A stretch of DNA of 64,000 nt from Bacillota bacterium (GCA_023421955.1 JAEZSE010000029.1:28182-92181); one strand, 5' to 3'. Shown: positions 18,097-26,925, counted from the stretch's first letter. Numbers and translations: made by a program. Notes: generated by a model not told the origin, from the letters alone.

Positions 18097-18840
18097 ATGG
18101 CTGGATTGGAGTTTGTGGCTGTTGACAATATGTGTGTGGAGCTCAGTGACGATGCGCGGTTTCTGCCTGTTACAGATCAACAGACCGATGGCAGCGCAGC
18201 CGTGTATTACGGCGGCGATCAGGCCTGGTTTGCCACCAGGGTGGGCCGGCTGAGTGGCTGCGGCGCTGTGGCCGCCGCCGATGTATTCGCTTGGCTCGCA
18301 CGGCGGGGCGGGCAGCTGGAAAAGCTTTATCATGGCGACCCGCTGCATCCAGCCAAGGCGGAGTTCTTGCGCCATATGGAGGATGTGATCCGGTTTGTGC
18401 GGCCCACCAGCATCCATTCGCTGGACATCCCCTACGGCGGACTGACGTCGATCAAGCGTTTTGTGCGGTTCAGTGAGGCGTTTGCTGCCAGCCGGGGTGT
18501 CAAGCTAGCCGGGCATGTGGTGGAAAACAATAAAATGGAGCTAAACGAAGCCGCTCAAGTAGTTCTCGGTTGGCTTCGCGCAGATTACCCAGTCGCGATG
18601 CTCAACATGCGCAACCGTGCGTTGGCAGCCGTGCCCCATGCCGACGCAGCAGGCAACCCCACCCAATCAGACCTGCAATTCCATTGGGTCGTGCTCACGG
18701 CGCTGCGGCGCAGCGAAGGCCGCTGGATTGCCACTGCCTCCTCGGAGGGCTGCCGCGTGGAGTTTGACTTTGAGAGCGCCTGGACCTGTGACAGCCGCGC
18801 GGTGTTTGGGTGGCGGGGTCTTGTCTGCTTCCAGCCGTAG
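18097..18840 (+). CDS. Hypothetical protein, possible C39/papain-like fold
   Basis: I do not recognise the family with certainty. The 247-residue protein contains SGCGAVAAADVFAWLARR near residue 47 and FHWVVLTAL near residue 190. A Cys followed by Ala-rich helix, then a late His before a hydrophobic strand, is the layout of papain-like (C39) cysteine peptidases common in Clostridia. No signal peptide is seen with the ATG at 18097, which has GGGGG 5 bases upstream; earlier starts would add a hydrophobic stretch. It precedes the moxR operon. Confidence 0.5.
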   Translation: MAGLEFVAVDNMCVELSDDARFLPVTDQQTDGSAAVYYGGDQAWFATRVGRLSGCGAVAAADVFAWLARRGGQLEKLYHGDPLHPAKAEFLRHMEDVIRFVRPTSIHSLDIPYGGLTSIKRFVRFSEAFAASRGVKLAGHVVENNKMELNEAAQVVLGWLRADYPVAMLNMRNRALAAVPHADAAGNPTQSDLQFHWVVLTALRRSEGRWIATASSEGCRVEFDFESAWTCDSRAVFGWRGLVCFQP

Positions 18841-18929
18841 GGTTGAAGGGCCAGTTGCCAGATTTCTACTCAAAAACATATTTCTTCTGTTATAATAGTT
18901 AGAGATCAAATGAATTATAGGAGTACAAT

Positions 18930-19892
18930 ATGAGTATGGACAGCGTACAGGCCATCGCCGCGCGCCTGCGGGAAAACATCGGAAAGGTGATTGTCGGGCG
19001 TGATGACACGGTCAATCTGCTCCTGACGGCGATGCTGTCGCAGGGCCATGTGCTTCTGGAAGATGTGCCCGGCACTGGTAAAACGATGCTGGCCAAGGCA
19101 ATGGCCAAGTCACTGAGCCTTTCCTTCAAGCGCATCCAATTCACGCCGGATCTGCTGCCCAGCGACATCACCGGCATGAGCATCTTTGACCAGAAGGCGG
19201 TGGAGTTCCGCTTCCAGCCGGGGCCAGTGTTCGCCAACATCGTGCTGGCTGACGAGATCAACCGCGCCACGCCCCGCAGCCAGTCGGCGCTGCTGGAAAG
19301 CATGGAGGAGCGGCAGGTCACCGTGGATGGCCAGACGTATCCTCTGGAGCTCCCCTTCCTCGTAATCGCTACGCAGAATCCCATTGAGACGCAGGGCACC
19401 TTCCCGCTGCCGGAGGCACAGCTGGACCGTTTCTTTCTCAAGACCAGAATGGGATATCCCTCCACCGAGGAGGGTATGGCTGTGCTCAACCGCTTTATTT
19501 CCGACAACCCATTGGATACGTTGGAGCCTGTGGCATCTACCCAGGACATCCTCGCGGCGCAGAAGGCCGTAACCCAGGTGAAGGTGGCCGCCGATGTGCA
19601 GCGTTACATTGTGCAGATCGTGGAGTTCACCCGCGTGGCGGAGGCCGTGATCCTGGGCGTGAGCCCCCGCGGCAGCCTGGCGCTGATGCGTGCTGCGCAG
19701 GCATGGGCGGCCATTTCCGGTCGCCATTTCGTGCAGCCGGACGATGTGAAGGCCGTCGCCCGCGCCGTGCTGAGCCACCGCATCATCTGCCGCAGCAGCT
19801 TTGGCGGGGCAGGCCGAGCCTCGGAGGAAGTGGTGGAGAAGGTGCTTTCACAGGTGCCTGTGCCCACCGAAGTGCTGGGGGAAGACCAATGA
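18930..19892 (+). CDS. MoxR-family AAA+ ATPase
   Basis: MoxR ATPases act as chaperones that mature partner proteins, often with von Willebrand or DUF58 partners. The 320-residue protein has Walker A DVPGTGKTM, Walker B VLADEINRA, sensor IATQNPIE and PEAQLDRFF. GGAG precedes the ATG, and a TATAAT at 18891-18896 is a likely -10. Its stop overlaps the DUF58 start (ATGA). Confidence 0.92.
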   Translation: MSMDSVQAIAARLRENIGKVIVGRDDTVNLLLTAMLSQGHVLLEDVPGTGKTMLAKAMAKSLSLSFKRIQFTPDLLPSDITGMSIFDQKAVEFRFQPGPVFANIVLADEINRATPRSQSALLESMEERQVTVDGQTYPLELPFLVIATQNPIETQGTFPLPEAQLDRFFLKTRMGYPSTEEGMAVLNRFISDNPLDTLEPVASTQDILAAQKAVTQVKVAADVQRYIVQIVEFTRVAEAVILGVSPRGSLALMRAAQAWAAISGRHFVQPDDVKAVARAVLSHRIICRSSFGGAGRASEEVVEKVLSQVPVPTEVLGEDQ

Positions 19893-20980
19893 ACATCTTC
19901 GGGCTGCTGGCGTCGGCCCTTATCCTTGCCGTGCTGCAGGCGGCAGTGTTCCGATTGTTTGGCATGAGGGCGGTTTCCTACCGCCGCTATTTCACCGCAT
20001 CGGCTGTGTATGAGGGCCAAAGGGTGGAGCTGGTGGAGGAGATTGCCAACGCCAAGCTGTTGCCGGTGCCATGGCTCAAGGTGGAGGCCCGCATGTCGCG
20101 GCACCTCCGGTTCAAGAGCCAGGAAAACCTGGCCCTGGCTGACGACAGCTATCACCGCAGCATGTTCACATTGGGCCCGTGGCGCAAGATCACCCGCACC
20201 CATGCGGTGACCTGCGTGCGCCGTGGCTGTTATACCGTGGACACTGTGGCGCTTTCAACCGGAGACCTATTTGGCGTCAGCGGGAGTTCTGTGACGGTAG
20301 CCAACCCGATGGAACTCGTGGTTTACCCCCGCATCCTGGATTTCAACGCACTCAGCGTACCATCCCGCCGGTGGCAGGGCGATGTGGTCGTCCGCCGCCA
20401 TATTGAGCCCGATCCGTTTCTGGTGAACGGCATCCGGCCATTTCTGCGTGGCGACACATTGCGGGATGTGCACTGGGCGGCCACGGCCCGCACCGGCGCG
20501 CTGAAGGTGAAAACCCGCGATTTCACCGCCAACCCCCGCCTGCTGCTGGTTGTGAACATGCAGCTCACTGAAACCCAATGGGGCGAGCTCAACGAGGAGG
20601 AGGCACTTCAGATCGAGCAGAGCCTTTCCCTCGCCGCAACCTATGCCGAATGGGCGCTGAAGAACGGTGTGGAGACCGGCTTTCTGTGCAATGGCCGTTG
20701 GGCCGCGATGGACGATGAGCCGGTGGAGGTGCCGGTGGGCGGCGGCCAGGGGCATCTCATGCAAATGCTGGAGGCGATGGCCCGGGTGAAGATTGTGCGC
20801 CGCCGCAGCTTCCACCAGTGGCTGGATGACGAGGTACTAAACCGTGGCATCACCGGCATGGATGTGCTGATACTCTCCCATTACTGGAGCCCAAACCTGG
20901 AGGAACGAGCCGGACGGCTCCGACGCATGGAAAACTCGGTGACCTGGATCAATCCTTCGGGAGGGCAGGCCAATGCGTGA
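19889..20980 (+). CDS. DUF58 domain protein
   Basis: The 363-residue protein starts with a hydrophobic segment (about 4-25) and contains the DUF58 signature GDTLRDVHWAATARTGALKVK near residues 190-210. DUF58 proteins partner MoxR ATPases and often neighbour transglutaminase-like membrane proteins. The ATG at 19889 overlaps the moxR stop. An upstream longer reading would run inside moxR and is rejected. Confidence 0.88.
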   Translation: MNIFGLLASALILAVLQAAVFRLFGMRAVSYRRYFTASAVYEGQRVELVEEIANAKLLPVPWLKVEARMSRHLRFKSQENLALADDSYHRSMFTLGPWRKITRTHAVTCVRRGCYTVDTVALSTGDLFGVSGSSVTVANPMELVVYPRILDFNALSVPSRRWQGDVVVRRHIEPDPFLVNGIRPFLRGDTLRDVHWAATARTGALKVKTRDFTANPRLLLVVNMQLTETQWGELNEEEALQIEQSLSLAATYAEWALKNGVETGFLCNGRWAAMDDEPVEVPVGGGQGHLMQMLEAMARVKIVRRRSFHQWLDDEVLNRGITGMDVLILSHYWSPNLEERAGRLRRMENSVTWINPSGGQANA

Positions 20981-22241
20981 GGAACGAATCATCCGCAGCC
21001 TTGCCGCTGCGCTGACGGCTCTCGCGCTGTTGTTTGCCGTTGCTTTCCTATTGGCCGGCCTCGAGCTTGCCCGCCTTGTGCTGTTCTGCGGGCTTGCCTT
21101 CGCGGTCATCGGCATCGCCGTTGGTACGCTGCTCGGTAAGCGGCATCCTGTGATGCAGATCCTGCTTTCCGCAGCCCCGGGGGCGGCACTGGCATGGCTT
21201 GCAGGTCGGATCGTTATGATCGAGCCTGCTTATCTGTATTCGTTGGTTGCCATCGGCGTCTTGCTGGCCGTGTGGGCCGAGCGCCTCTATGTCACCACCC
21301 GCGAGGCGTCGCTCAGCGCAGGTGCGTTGCTGGCGCCTCTTGCCGGATGGCTCTGCACCGCCGGGATACTTTACCTCACCGTCCGTGAAAGGCCGGACAC
21401 TGCACAGATCTGGCCATTTGTGATCATTCCTGCATCGGTTTGGTTTATAGTGGCGATGGTGGCACTGAACCGCAGGGGCGTGCGGCAGGCAGCCAGAGCC
21501 AACACGGGCTCCGGTGTTCCGGCGGCGGTGCGCCGCAATGGCACGGTTGGTGCGGTTCTGTTTATAGCGGCCACGTTCCTTTTCGCCAACGCGAGCGCGA
21601 TCATGGGTTTCATTGCCGACGGGCTCAAGAAACTCGTCGCTTGGGCTGTAGTTGCGTTCTACTGGCTGTCTTCGTTGCTTTCTCCATCCAATACGGGCGG
21701 CCAATCACCGCAAGGAGGCGACCAGCAGCAGCCGCTGCCCATGGGCGGCGAGGGGTCACCGCTGATGCAGCTGATCGGTGACATCGTGATGGTGGTGATG
21801 TTGGTTTGTATTGCGGCCGCGATTATTTTTGGCCTATACAAGCTCTTCCCTAAGCTCTGGCAGAAGCTCCGCGAACGGTTGAACACGCTGTTCGGCACTT
21901 GGCGCGACTCTGAAGATTTCCGAGACAGCAGTGAGCGCTTGATGACGCTCCGGCAGGCATTTTCCAACGCCGGAAAAGGCTTGCGCAAGCTGGCCCGGCT
22001 CTTCCGGCGCCGGGAGCGCATCGGGGATTTCACGACCAACGCCGGTCGTGCCCGTTTTTTGTTCCGTGAATATGTGCGCGACCTCATAGCATCCGGCCAC
22101 AGGCCGCGCCCCGCCGCTACCGCCTCCGACATCGCCCGGCCTGTGCCGGCCCTGGCCCATGCCTACAACCTTGCCCGGTATGGGGAGGAGGAGCCAAGCG
22201 ATGGCGAGGTTGAGAGTGCGAGGGAGGAAGTGTTCAAGTAG
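20973..22241 (+). CDS. Polytopic membrane protein, third gene of the moxR operon
   Basis: The 422-residue protein has about six membrane helices in the first 200 residues, a Gly/Gln-rich linker near 235, one more helix near 265-290 and a basic C-terminal domain. The place and layout match the TgpA/DUF4129 proteins that follow moxR-DUF58, but the transglutaminase domain is absent. The C-terminal part (FLFREYVRDL, HAYNLARYGE) is DUF4129-like. It overlaps the DUF58 gene by 8 bases. Confidence 0.7.
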   Translation: MREERIIRSLAAALTALALLFAVAFLLAGLELARLVLFCGLAFAVIGIAVGTLLGKRHPVMQILLSAAPGAALAWLAGRIVMIEPAYLYSLVAIGVLLAVWAERLYVTTREASLSAGALLAPLAGWLCTAGILYLTVRERPDTAQIWPFVIIPASVWFIVAMVALNRRGVRQAARANTGSGVPAAVRRNGTVGAVLFIAATFLFANASAIMGFIADGLKKLVAWAVVAFYWLSSLLSPSNTGGQSPQGGDQQQPLPMGGEGSPLMQLIGDIVMVVMLVCIAAAIIFGLYKLFPKLWQKLRERLNTLFGTWRDSEDFRDSSERLMTLRQAFSNAGKGLRKLARLFRRRERIGDFTTNAGRARFLFREYVRDLIASGHRPRPAATASDIARPVPALAHAYNLARYGEEEPSDGEVESAREEVFK

Positions 22242-22261
22242 TCAGTAGTCAGGAATGCAAA

Positions 22262-22290
22262 TTTACATTTCCCCCCCGCAATGCTATCAT
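22262..22290 (+). promoter_or_regulatory. uvrC promoter placing transcription start at the ATG
   Basis: TTTACA (22262-22267) and TATCAT (22285-22290) are separated by exactly 17 bases. Seven bases after the -10 is the A of the uvrC ATG, and no ribosome binding site exists. This predicts a leaderless mRNA. Confidence 0.6.
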
Positions 22291-22296
22291 ATCTCC

Positions 22297-24240
22297 ATGA
22301 ACGATCAACTCCAGACCACATTGGATAACCTGCCGGAGAGCCCCGGCGTCTATATTATGCGCAATGCCGAAGGCCGCGTGATCTACGTGGGCAAGGCCGT
22401 TTCGCTCAAAAATCGCGTGCGCAACTATTTCCAACTCAGCACCCAGCGGGAGCAGCCCAAGACCAGGCGGCTCGTGCAGGACATTGCCAGCATCGGTTAC
22501 ATCGTGGTGAAAAACGAAGCTGAGGCGCTGATGCTGGAGTGCAATCTGATCAAGCAGCACCACCCGCATTACAACATCCTTCTAAAAGACAACAAGCACT
22601 TCCCCTATCTGCGCATCGACATGAAGGAGGATTTTCCCCGCCTGGAGATTGTCCGCCGCATGCCCAAAAACGACCGGGCCAAATACTTCGGCCCCTATCT
22701 TTCCGCCGGCACGCTTCGGCGCACGATGGAGCTGGTGCGCAAGGTGTTCCCGATCCGCTCTTGCACCAAGGACATTCACAAGGCCATCGAGCGTGGCGAG
22801 CGGCCATGCCTTAACTACCAGCTGGGCCTGTGCCTGGGCCCTTGCGGTGGTGGGGTGAGCCGCGAGCAATACCATGCAATGCTCCAGGAGGTTGTGAAGT
22901 TTCTGTCCGGCCAGCACGCCGAGATTGCCGCAGGCCTTCGCATACAGATGAAACAGGCAGCAGATGATCTCGATTTCGAGCGGGCGGCGGCACTGCGCGA
23001 CAAGCTGATCGCTGTGGAGAAAGTTGTGAACTCGAACGAGCAAACCGCAATCTCCACCGTGCAGGAAGACCTGGATGTGCTGGGGGTGCATGCGGAAGAA
23101 AACGAGGCCGCTGTGCAGCTCGTGATCGTGCGGGCCGGCAAGGTGGTGGGCAGCGAAAGCTTCGTGCTGGAAGGCTCGGAGGAGGAAAGCACCGGCTCGG
23201 TGCTGGGCAGCTTCATCGGGCAGTTCTATGTGAACGCCGTGATGCTGCCACGCACCATCGTGGTGCGCGAGCTGCCGCCCAACGCCGGCGAGCTGATGGA
23301 ATATCTGCATGGGCGGGCCGGGCGCAAGGTGGAAATCGCCGTGCCCCAACGGGGCGAAAAGGTGCGGCTGCTGGAAATGGCCGAGGCCAACGCCCGCGAG
23401 CGCGTGGAGCGTGAAAAGGCTGGCCGGCTCAGGGAGTGGGAGCGCACCGGCGGAGCTGTGAAGGCATTGGGAGACATCCTGGGCCTGCCTGTGCCGCCGG
23501 ACCGCATTGAGTGCTACGACATCTCCAACATCCAGGGCACCGATTCCGTGGCCTCGATGGTGGTCTTCGAGCATGGTAAGGCCGCCCGCAATCAATACCG
23601 ACGGTTTCGGATCAAGACTGTGGAGGGCGCCAACGACTTTGAGAGCATGCGCGAGGTGCTGACCCGCCGCTTCCGGCATGGCCTGGAGGAACGAACCCAG
23701 CTGGCCGAAACGGGTGGGGACTACAACACCGGCAAGTTCTCCCGGTTTCCGGACCTGGTGCTGATCGATGGCGGCCCGGTGCAGTTGGAGTTTGGCCGAA
23801 ACGCCATGCGCGACTGCGGCGTGGAGAGCATCCCCGCCGTGGGCCTTGCCAAGCGCAATGAGGAGATCATCCTGGAGGACCGGCCGGATCCTCTTGTGCT
23901 GCCCCGCAACTCTGCGGCGCTGCACCTGTTGGAGCGGGTGCGCGACGAGGCGCACCGGTTTGCGATCACCTACCACCGGAGCCTGAGGTCTGCCCGCACA
24001 TTGAAATCCCGGTTGGAAGACATCCCCGGCATTGGTGAGAAGCGGGTGAAGGCGCTCTTGCGGGCCTATCCGATCCCGGCTCAGTTGGAGGCTGCATCGC
24101 TGGAGGAGTTGACGGCGGTGGATGGGATGAACAAGCCGAGTGCTGAGGCGGTGTGGAACTTTTTGCATCCTGCAGATGAAAAGGCAGAAGACCGGATTAA
24201 TCCTGATGAAGGTGATGCCGATGACCAAGACAATACATGA
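22297..24240 (+). CDS. uvrC: Excinuclease ABC subunit C
   Basis: UvrC makes both incisions in nucleotide excision repair. The 647-residue protein has the GIY-YIG nuclease domain at the start (PGVYIM, VIYVGKA), a UvrB-binding region (DDLDFERAAALRDKL near 230), the RNase H-like domain (ECYDISNIQG, VLIDGG) and a C-terminal helix-hairpin-helix (IPGIGEKRVKALL). ATG 22297 gives the family N-terminus; an in-frame ATG at 22255 would add 14 residues not seen in UvrC. It lacks a ribosome binding site and probably has a leaderless transcript. Confidence 0.95.
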   Translation: MNDQLQTTLDNLPESPGVYIMRNAEGRVIYVGKAVSLKNRVRNYFQLSTQREQPKTRRLVQDIASIGYIVVKNEAEALMLECNLIKQHHPHYNILLKDNKHFPYLRIDMKEDFPRLEIVRRMPKNDRAKYFGPYLSAGTLRRTMELVRKVFPIRSCTKDIHKAIERGERPCLNYQLGLCLGPCGGGVSREQYHAMLQEVVKFLSGQHAEIAAGLRIQMKQAADDLDFERAAALRDKLIAVEKVVNSNEQTAISTVQEDLDVLGVHAEENEAAVQLVIVRAGKVVGSESFVLEGSEEESTGSVLGSFIGQFYVNAVMLPRTIVVRELPPNAGELMEYLHGRAGRKVEIAVPQRGEKVRLLEMAEANARERVEREKAGRLREWERTGGAVKALGDILGLPVPPDRIECYDISNIQGTDSVASMVVFEHGKAARNQYRRFRIKTVEGANDFESMREVLTRRFRHGLEERTQLAETGGDYNTGKFSRFPDLVLIDGGPVQLEFGRNAMRDCGVESIPAVGLAKRNEEIILEDRPDPLVLPRNSAALHLLERVRDEAHRFAITYHRSLRSARTLKSRLEDIPGIGEKRVKALLRAYPIPAQLEAASLEELTAVDGMNKPSAEAVWNFLHPADEKAEDRINPDEGDADDQDNT

Positions 24241-25060
24241 ATTGTCCGATGCAAGAGACCGAAGGGTCGCAGCACTTGCTATGATTGCTTTCATATATTG
24301 CATCGTTCTCTTTTACTTTCATATGGATCAACTGTTTATCTTCATCTCTGTGTTTGCATTTGTGTCCGTCTGTTTAGTAGCTCTTCAATATGACTTCGGT
24401 ATGAAAGTCAATAAGCGTCTCATCTATCTTGCAGCCGAGGTGATGAATCCGGATCTGTTGAAAGAGGAAGCAAGCCATGTGTATCCCAGGAGCGATGGCT
24501 CATGGAAGACACGATATGGCAGGCTTTATTATGAATCTTTTTATTATTGCCTGCTTGGTAATCATGAGAAAGCACTGGAGGCATGGAAGTCTCTACCCAC
24601 GCCCAATGATTTGCTGCGAAACGCGAAGGACTGCGGTTTGATGCAGTTGCTGGTTCGTGCCGGGCAAGTGGAAGAAGCAGAGCAGTATCTGGAGGATGTC
24701 CAGAGAATGATCATGTCCAACGAGAAGATGGCTGCAATCTGCATGAGAGCAGTTGGGGCCTTCTATGCAGCGAAGGGCGACGGTGGAGCCGGCAGGGAGT
24801 ATCTGGCCCAAGCTTATTCCAGAGCAAGGTACAGTTCGGAAAAAATGGGCATTTTGTTCGATTTCGGTGTGCTGACTGAGAAAATAGGGAAACAAGAAGA
24901 AGCGATTGACTATTATTGCCAGGCAGCCGGGCTCGCCCCGAAAACCTGGCTGGGCCAGGAAGCTGCCCGCAGGGCTAAGGCGCTGCAGCACGCGCAGCAA
25001 CATCAAGTAGAAGATATTGCGCCTCAAGATGACATTGGCGGAGTTGAACTGTCTGGTTGA
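24221..25060 (+). CDS. Membrane protein with TPR-like C-terminus
   Basis: I do not recognise the family. The 279-residue protein has two adjacent membrane helices (about 16-34 and 40-60) and a cytoplasmic helical part. That part has TPR-like spacing of Ala, Gly and Tyr (YYCLLGNHEKALEAW, KIGKQEEAIDYYCQAAGL). The ATG at 24221 has AAGGTG 6 bases upstream and overlaps the uvrC end by 20 bases, so the two may be co-transcribed. Confidence 0.6.
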   Translation: MTKTIHELSDARDRRVAALAMIAFIYCIVLFYFHMDQLFIFISVFAFVSVCLVALQYDFGMKVNKRLIYLAAEVMNPDLLKEEASHVYPRSDGSWKTRYGRLYYESFYYCLLGNHEKALEAWKSLPTPNDLLRNAKDCGLMQLLVRAGQVEEAEQYLEDVQRMIMSNEKMAAICMRAVGAFYAAKGDGGAGREYLAQAYSRARYSSEKMGILFDFGVLTEKIGKQEEAIDYYCQAAGLAPKTWLGQEAARRAKALQHAQQHQVEDIAPQDDIGGVELSG

Positions 25061-25134
25061 TTGACAGGGCTTATCCATACAAACGCCGGCACTGTCTGTA
25101 CAATCATCAATCTGTATCTTTGAACCGATGCATG

Positions 25135-25163
25135 TTGCGTTGGTTGCATCTGTCTTTTATAAT
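25135..25163 (+). promoter_or_regulatory. Promoter of the DUF2500-like gene
   Basis: TTGCGT and a perfect TATAAT are separated by 17 bases, 31 bases upstream of the ATG at 25194. Confidence 0.75.
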
Positions 25164-25193
25164 ACCAGAGACATACACCGGGAGGTAGATACA

Positions 25194-25586
25194 ATGGGTT
25201 CTCCATTTGGGTTTGGATTTGACTTTATGTCTGTGGTCGGGCCGATTTTTATTAGCGTGATCTTTCTGCTGGTGTTCGGCGTAATCATCGCCGCCATTTT
25301 CCGCACGATCAAGCGCAGCGTGCAAAACAACAACGCCCCGATCCTGGCGGTGGACTGCCACGTGGTGGCCAAGCGCACCGAAACCGGCGGCGGCATGAAC
25401 GACACCTCACACTGGACCCACTATTTCGCCACCTTCGAGGTGGAAAGCGGCGACCGGATGGAGTTCCAGTTGGAAGGTGAGCAAGCCGGGCTGCTGGTGG
25501 AGGGCGACGAGGGCAAAGTGACCTTTCAGGGCACGCGTTATATTTCGTTCCAGCGCAGGGCTCAGCCACAGCCGCCGAAGCTGTAA
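25194..25586 (+). CDS. DUF2500-like membrane protein
   Basis: The 130-residue protein has one strong N-terminal membrane helix (about 13-38), followed by a small soluble domain with VDCHVVAKR, HYFATFEVESGDRMEF and GDEGKVTFQGTRYISF. That pattern matches DUF2500, a family of unknown function in Firmicutes. GGAGG lies 8 bases before the ATG. It has its own promoter and terminator. Confidence 0.75.
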   Translation: MGSPFGFGFDFMSVVGPIFISVIFLLVFGVIIAAIFRTIKRSVQNNNAPILAVDCHVVAKRTETGGGMNDTSHWTHYFATFEVESGDRMEFQLEGEQAGLLVEGDEGKVTFQGTRYISFQRRAQPQPPKL

Positions 25587-25604
25587 GCTGATCAGAAAAC
25601 AGAA

Positions 25605-25638
25605 CAAAAAAAGCCACCCGGCAGGGTGGCTTTTGTGT
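25605..25638. terminator. Bidirectional terminator
   Basis: An 11-bp stem (25609-25619 with 25624-25634) is flanked by A-rich and T-rich arms, so it can stop transcription from both converging genes. Confidence 0.85.
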
Positions 25639-25654
25639 TACGAATTGTTGTTGA

Positions 25655-25945
25655 TTATCTGGTCCTCTTGAAGCACTCACTGCAATAGATGGGCCTGTCA
25701 TTCTTGGGCATGAAGGGCACCTTTGTGGGGGCGCCGCACTCAGCACAAATGGCATCGTACATCTCACGGGGAGGACGCCTGTCGCCACCCATGCCACCGC
25801 CCTGACCCTTGCGGGCATTGCGGCAAGATTTGCAGCGGACGGGTTTGTTGGTGAAGCCCTTCTCGGCATAGAATTCCTGTTCACGGGCTGTGAACACAAA
25901 ATCTTCACCGCATTCCCTGCACTTTAAAGTTTCGTCCTGGTACAT
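25655..25945 (-). CDS. Zinc-ribbon protein (zf-trcl type)
   Basis: The 96-residue protein has two zinc ribbons. The first has CREC near residue 9 and CKSC near 38, the second CAEC near 68 and CSEC near 88, joined by a Gly/Arg linker. FTAREQEFYAEKGF is typical of the probable zinc-ribbon domain PF13451. The function is unknown; a nucleic-acid or ribosome-associated role is plausible. GAGGG lies about 10 bases before the ATG. A possible structured RNA lies directly upstream and may be its leader. Confidence 0.8.
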   Translation of the reverse strand: MYQDETLKCRECGEDFVFTAREQEFYAEKGFTNKPVRCKSCRNARKGQGGGMGGDRRPPREMYDAICAECGAPTKVPFMPKNDRPIYCSECFKRTR

Positions 25946-25975
25946 GTTGACATTTCCCTCGCTTTATTTATTTTG

Positions 25976-26238
25976 CTCCCGATGGAGCTTTGGCCAAACC
26001 TGAAGCCCTATTCCGCCGACTGGGAATTCGTCCGGGTCTTTCCCGGCCCTAGTGATCAGGGCATAATCCTTGGTTTTCTGCCACGCGGTTCGGCCGCAGG
26101 AGATAAGCGCGAGGGATCATGGTTCCTGGTCGGGCGGCCACGAATTGGTGCTGGTGTCTGCAGCCATCCAGTGCCTTTCCGCTCCGCGACGCATACCTGG
26201 CTTGTACTAGGCACGCATGAAGGACAGATTCAACGATT
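25976..26238 (-). ncRNA. Possible structured RNA or leader upstream of the zinc-ribbon gene
   Basis: This G+C-rich block of about 260 bases sits in AT-rich DNA behind a good minus-strand promoter. On the minus strand a 10-bp helix forms between 26209-26218 and 26189-26198 using three G-U pairs; on the plus strand those pairs become C-A mismatches, which favours a minus-strand RNA. Further hairpins include CCGGG/CCCGG and GCCCU/AGGGC, and GGGAAU near the promoter can pair with AUUCCC near 26025. It could be a riboswitch-like leader of the zinc-ribbon gene or a stand-alone RNA such as 6S. I could not match it to a known class. Confidence 0.35.
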
Positions 26239-26241
26239 CCC

Positions 26242-26269
26242 ATTATACATGAGAATCAAATTTTTGCAA
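26242..26269 (-). promoter_or_regulatory. Minus-strand promoter before the possible structured RNA
   Basis: TTGCAA (26264-26269) and TATAAT (26242-26247) are separated by 16 bases. Confidence 0.6.
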
Positions 26270-26553
26270 TAGGTTTTTTACAGAAGACTGGAAAATCCTA
26301 CTGACGATTACTTGATTTTTTTGGTTATTCTTCTCATTCGTGTTGTCCATAGGGTAGAATCCTGCCTGAATGAGATTGTTCCTGCATCGGTGCCTTCTGT
26401 TATAAAAATCGTCATCAACAGATATTATATGATAGTGCATTAACTTGTTATGCAGTTTGGACAATTACAGCCAAGATGTATCAAGCCGCAGATAGCAGCC
26501 TGATTGCCATGTGGGTGCCATTATAGCGATGAAATCAGCGGGATGTTTGTCGT
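26270..26553. other. AT-rich intergenic stretch
   Basis: About 280 bases of low G+C. A 73-codon minus-strand reading frame (26243-26464) overlaps the promoter above and has no recognisable motif. I see no supported gene here. Confidence 0.4.
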
Positions 26554-26813
26554 TTAGCGGAAATCGTAATGTTTGCGTACCGGTTTGGTCACCTTCCACA
26601 CACAATCGATCCCTCTTGGGAAAACCACATAGTCTCCCGGCCCAAAAGCTTGCGCTGCCGCCGGCATACTCCACAGTGACTTCTCCCTCAAGGATCAAGC
26701 AATGCTCCTCACTGTCATAATGCCAGTCGAATTCATATGCCGCATCCCCAGGTGGGCCATTTTTTCATGGCAGCTTTTTCGGCTTCGGTGGGCTTGCGCA
26801 CAGTGATTTTCAT
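26554..26813 (-). pseudogene. Cupin-domain protein with two frameshifts
   Basis: GGGGGA precedes an ATG at 26813 that reads MKITVRKPTEAEKAAM. Two +1 shifts interrupt the gene: an extra G in the GGGG run at 26746-26749, and an extra T in the TTTT run at 26644-26647 (minus strand). Removing one base from each restores an 85-residue single cupin with FDWHYD, EEHCLILEGEVTV, GPGDYVVFP and CVWKVTKPVRKHY, the DUF861-type pattern. Both shifts are in 4-base homopolymers, so the gene may be intact in the real genome. Confidence 0.75.
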
Positions 26814-26925
26814 ATTGTTTCCCCCATCTGATGAGTGTCGGGCCATACGCCTGAATCGATCCTCTATTGGGTATTATATGGCGCGGACGCAATCGGTACA
26901 AGCAACCCGAGGCGTTTCTTTTTGA

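Noticed and set aside
22582..24303. A 573-codon open frame antisense to uvrC
   Set aside because: It is a shadow of uvrC with the same His/Leu/Ala-rich composition and no recognisable domain.
25947..25974. A plus-strand TTGACA with TATTTT 16 bases later
   Set aside because: It overlaps the translation start region of the divergent zinc-ribbon gene, has a poor -10 and leads into sequence that pairs better as minus-strand RNA.
25973..26272. A 99-codon plus-strand reading frame in the G+C-rich block
   Set aside because: No ribosome binding site or family pattern. The block is better explained by minus-strand RNA pairing, itself uncertain.
26243..26464. A 73-codon minus-strand frame starting MSKLHNK
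   Set aside because: It overlaps a promoter, is AT-rich and has no family pattern or good ribosome binding site.
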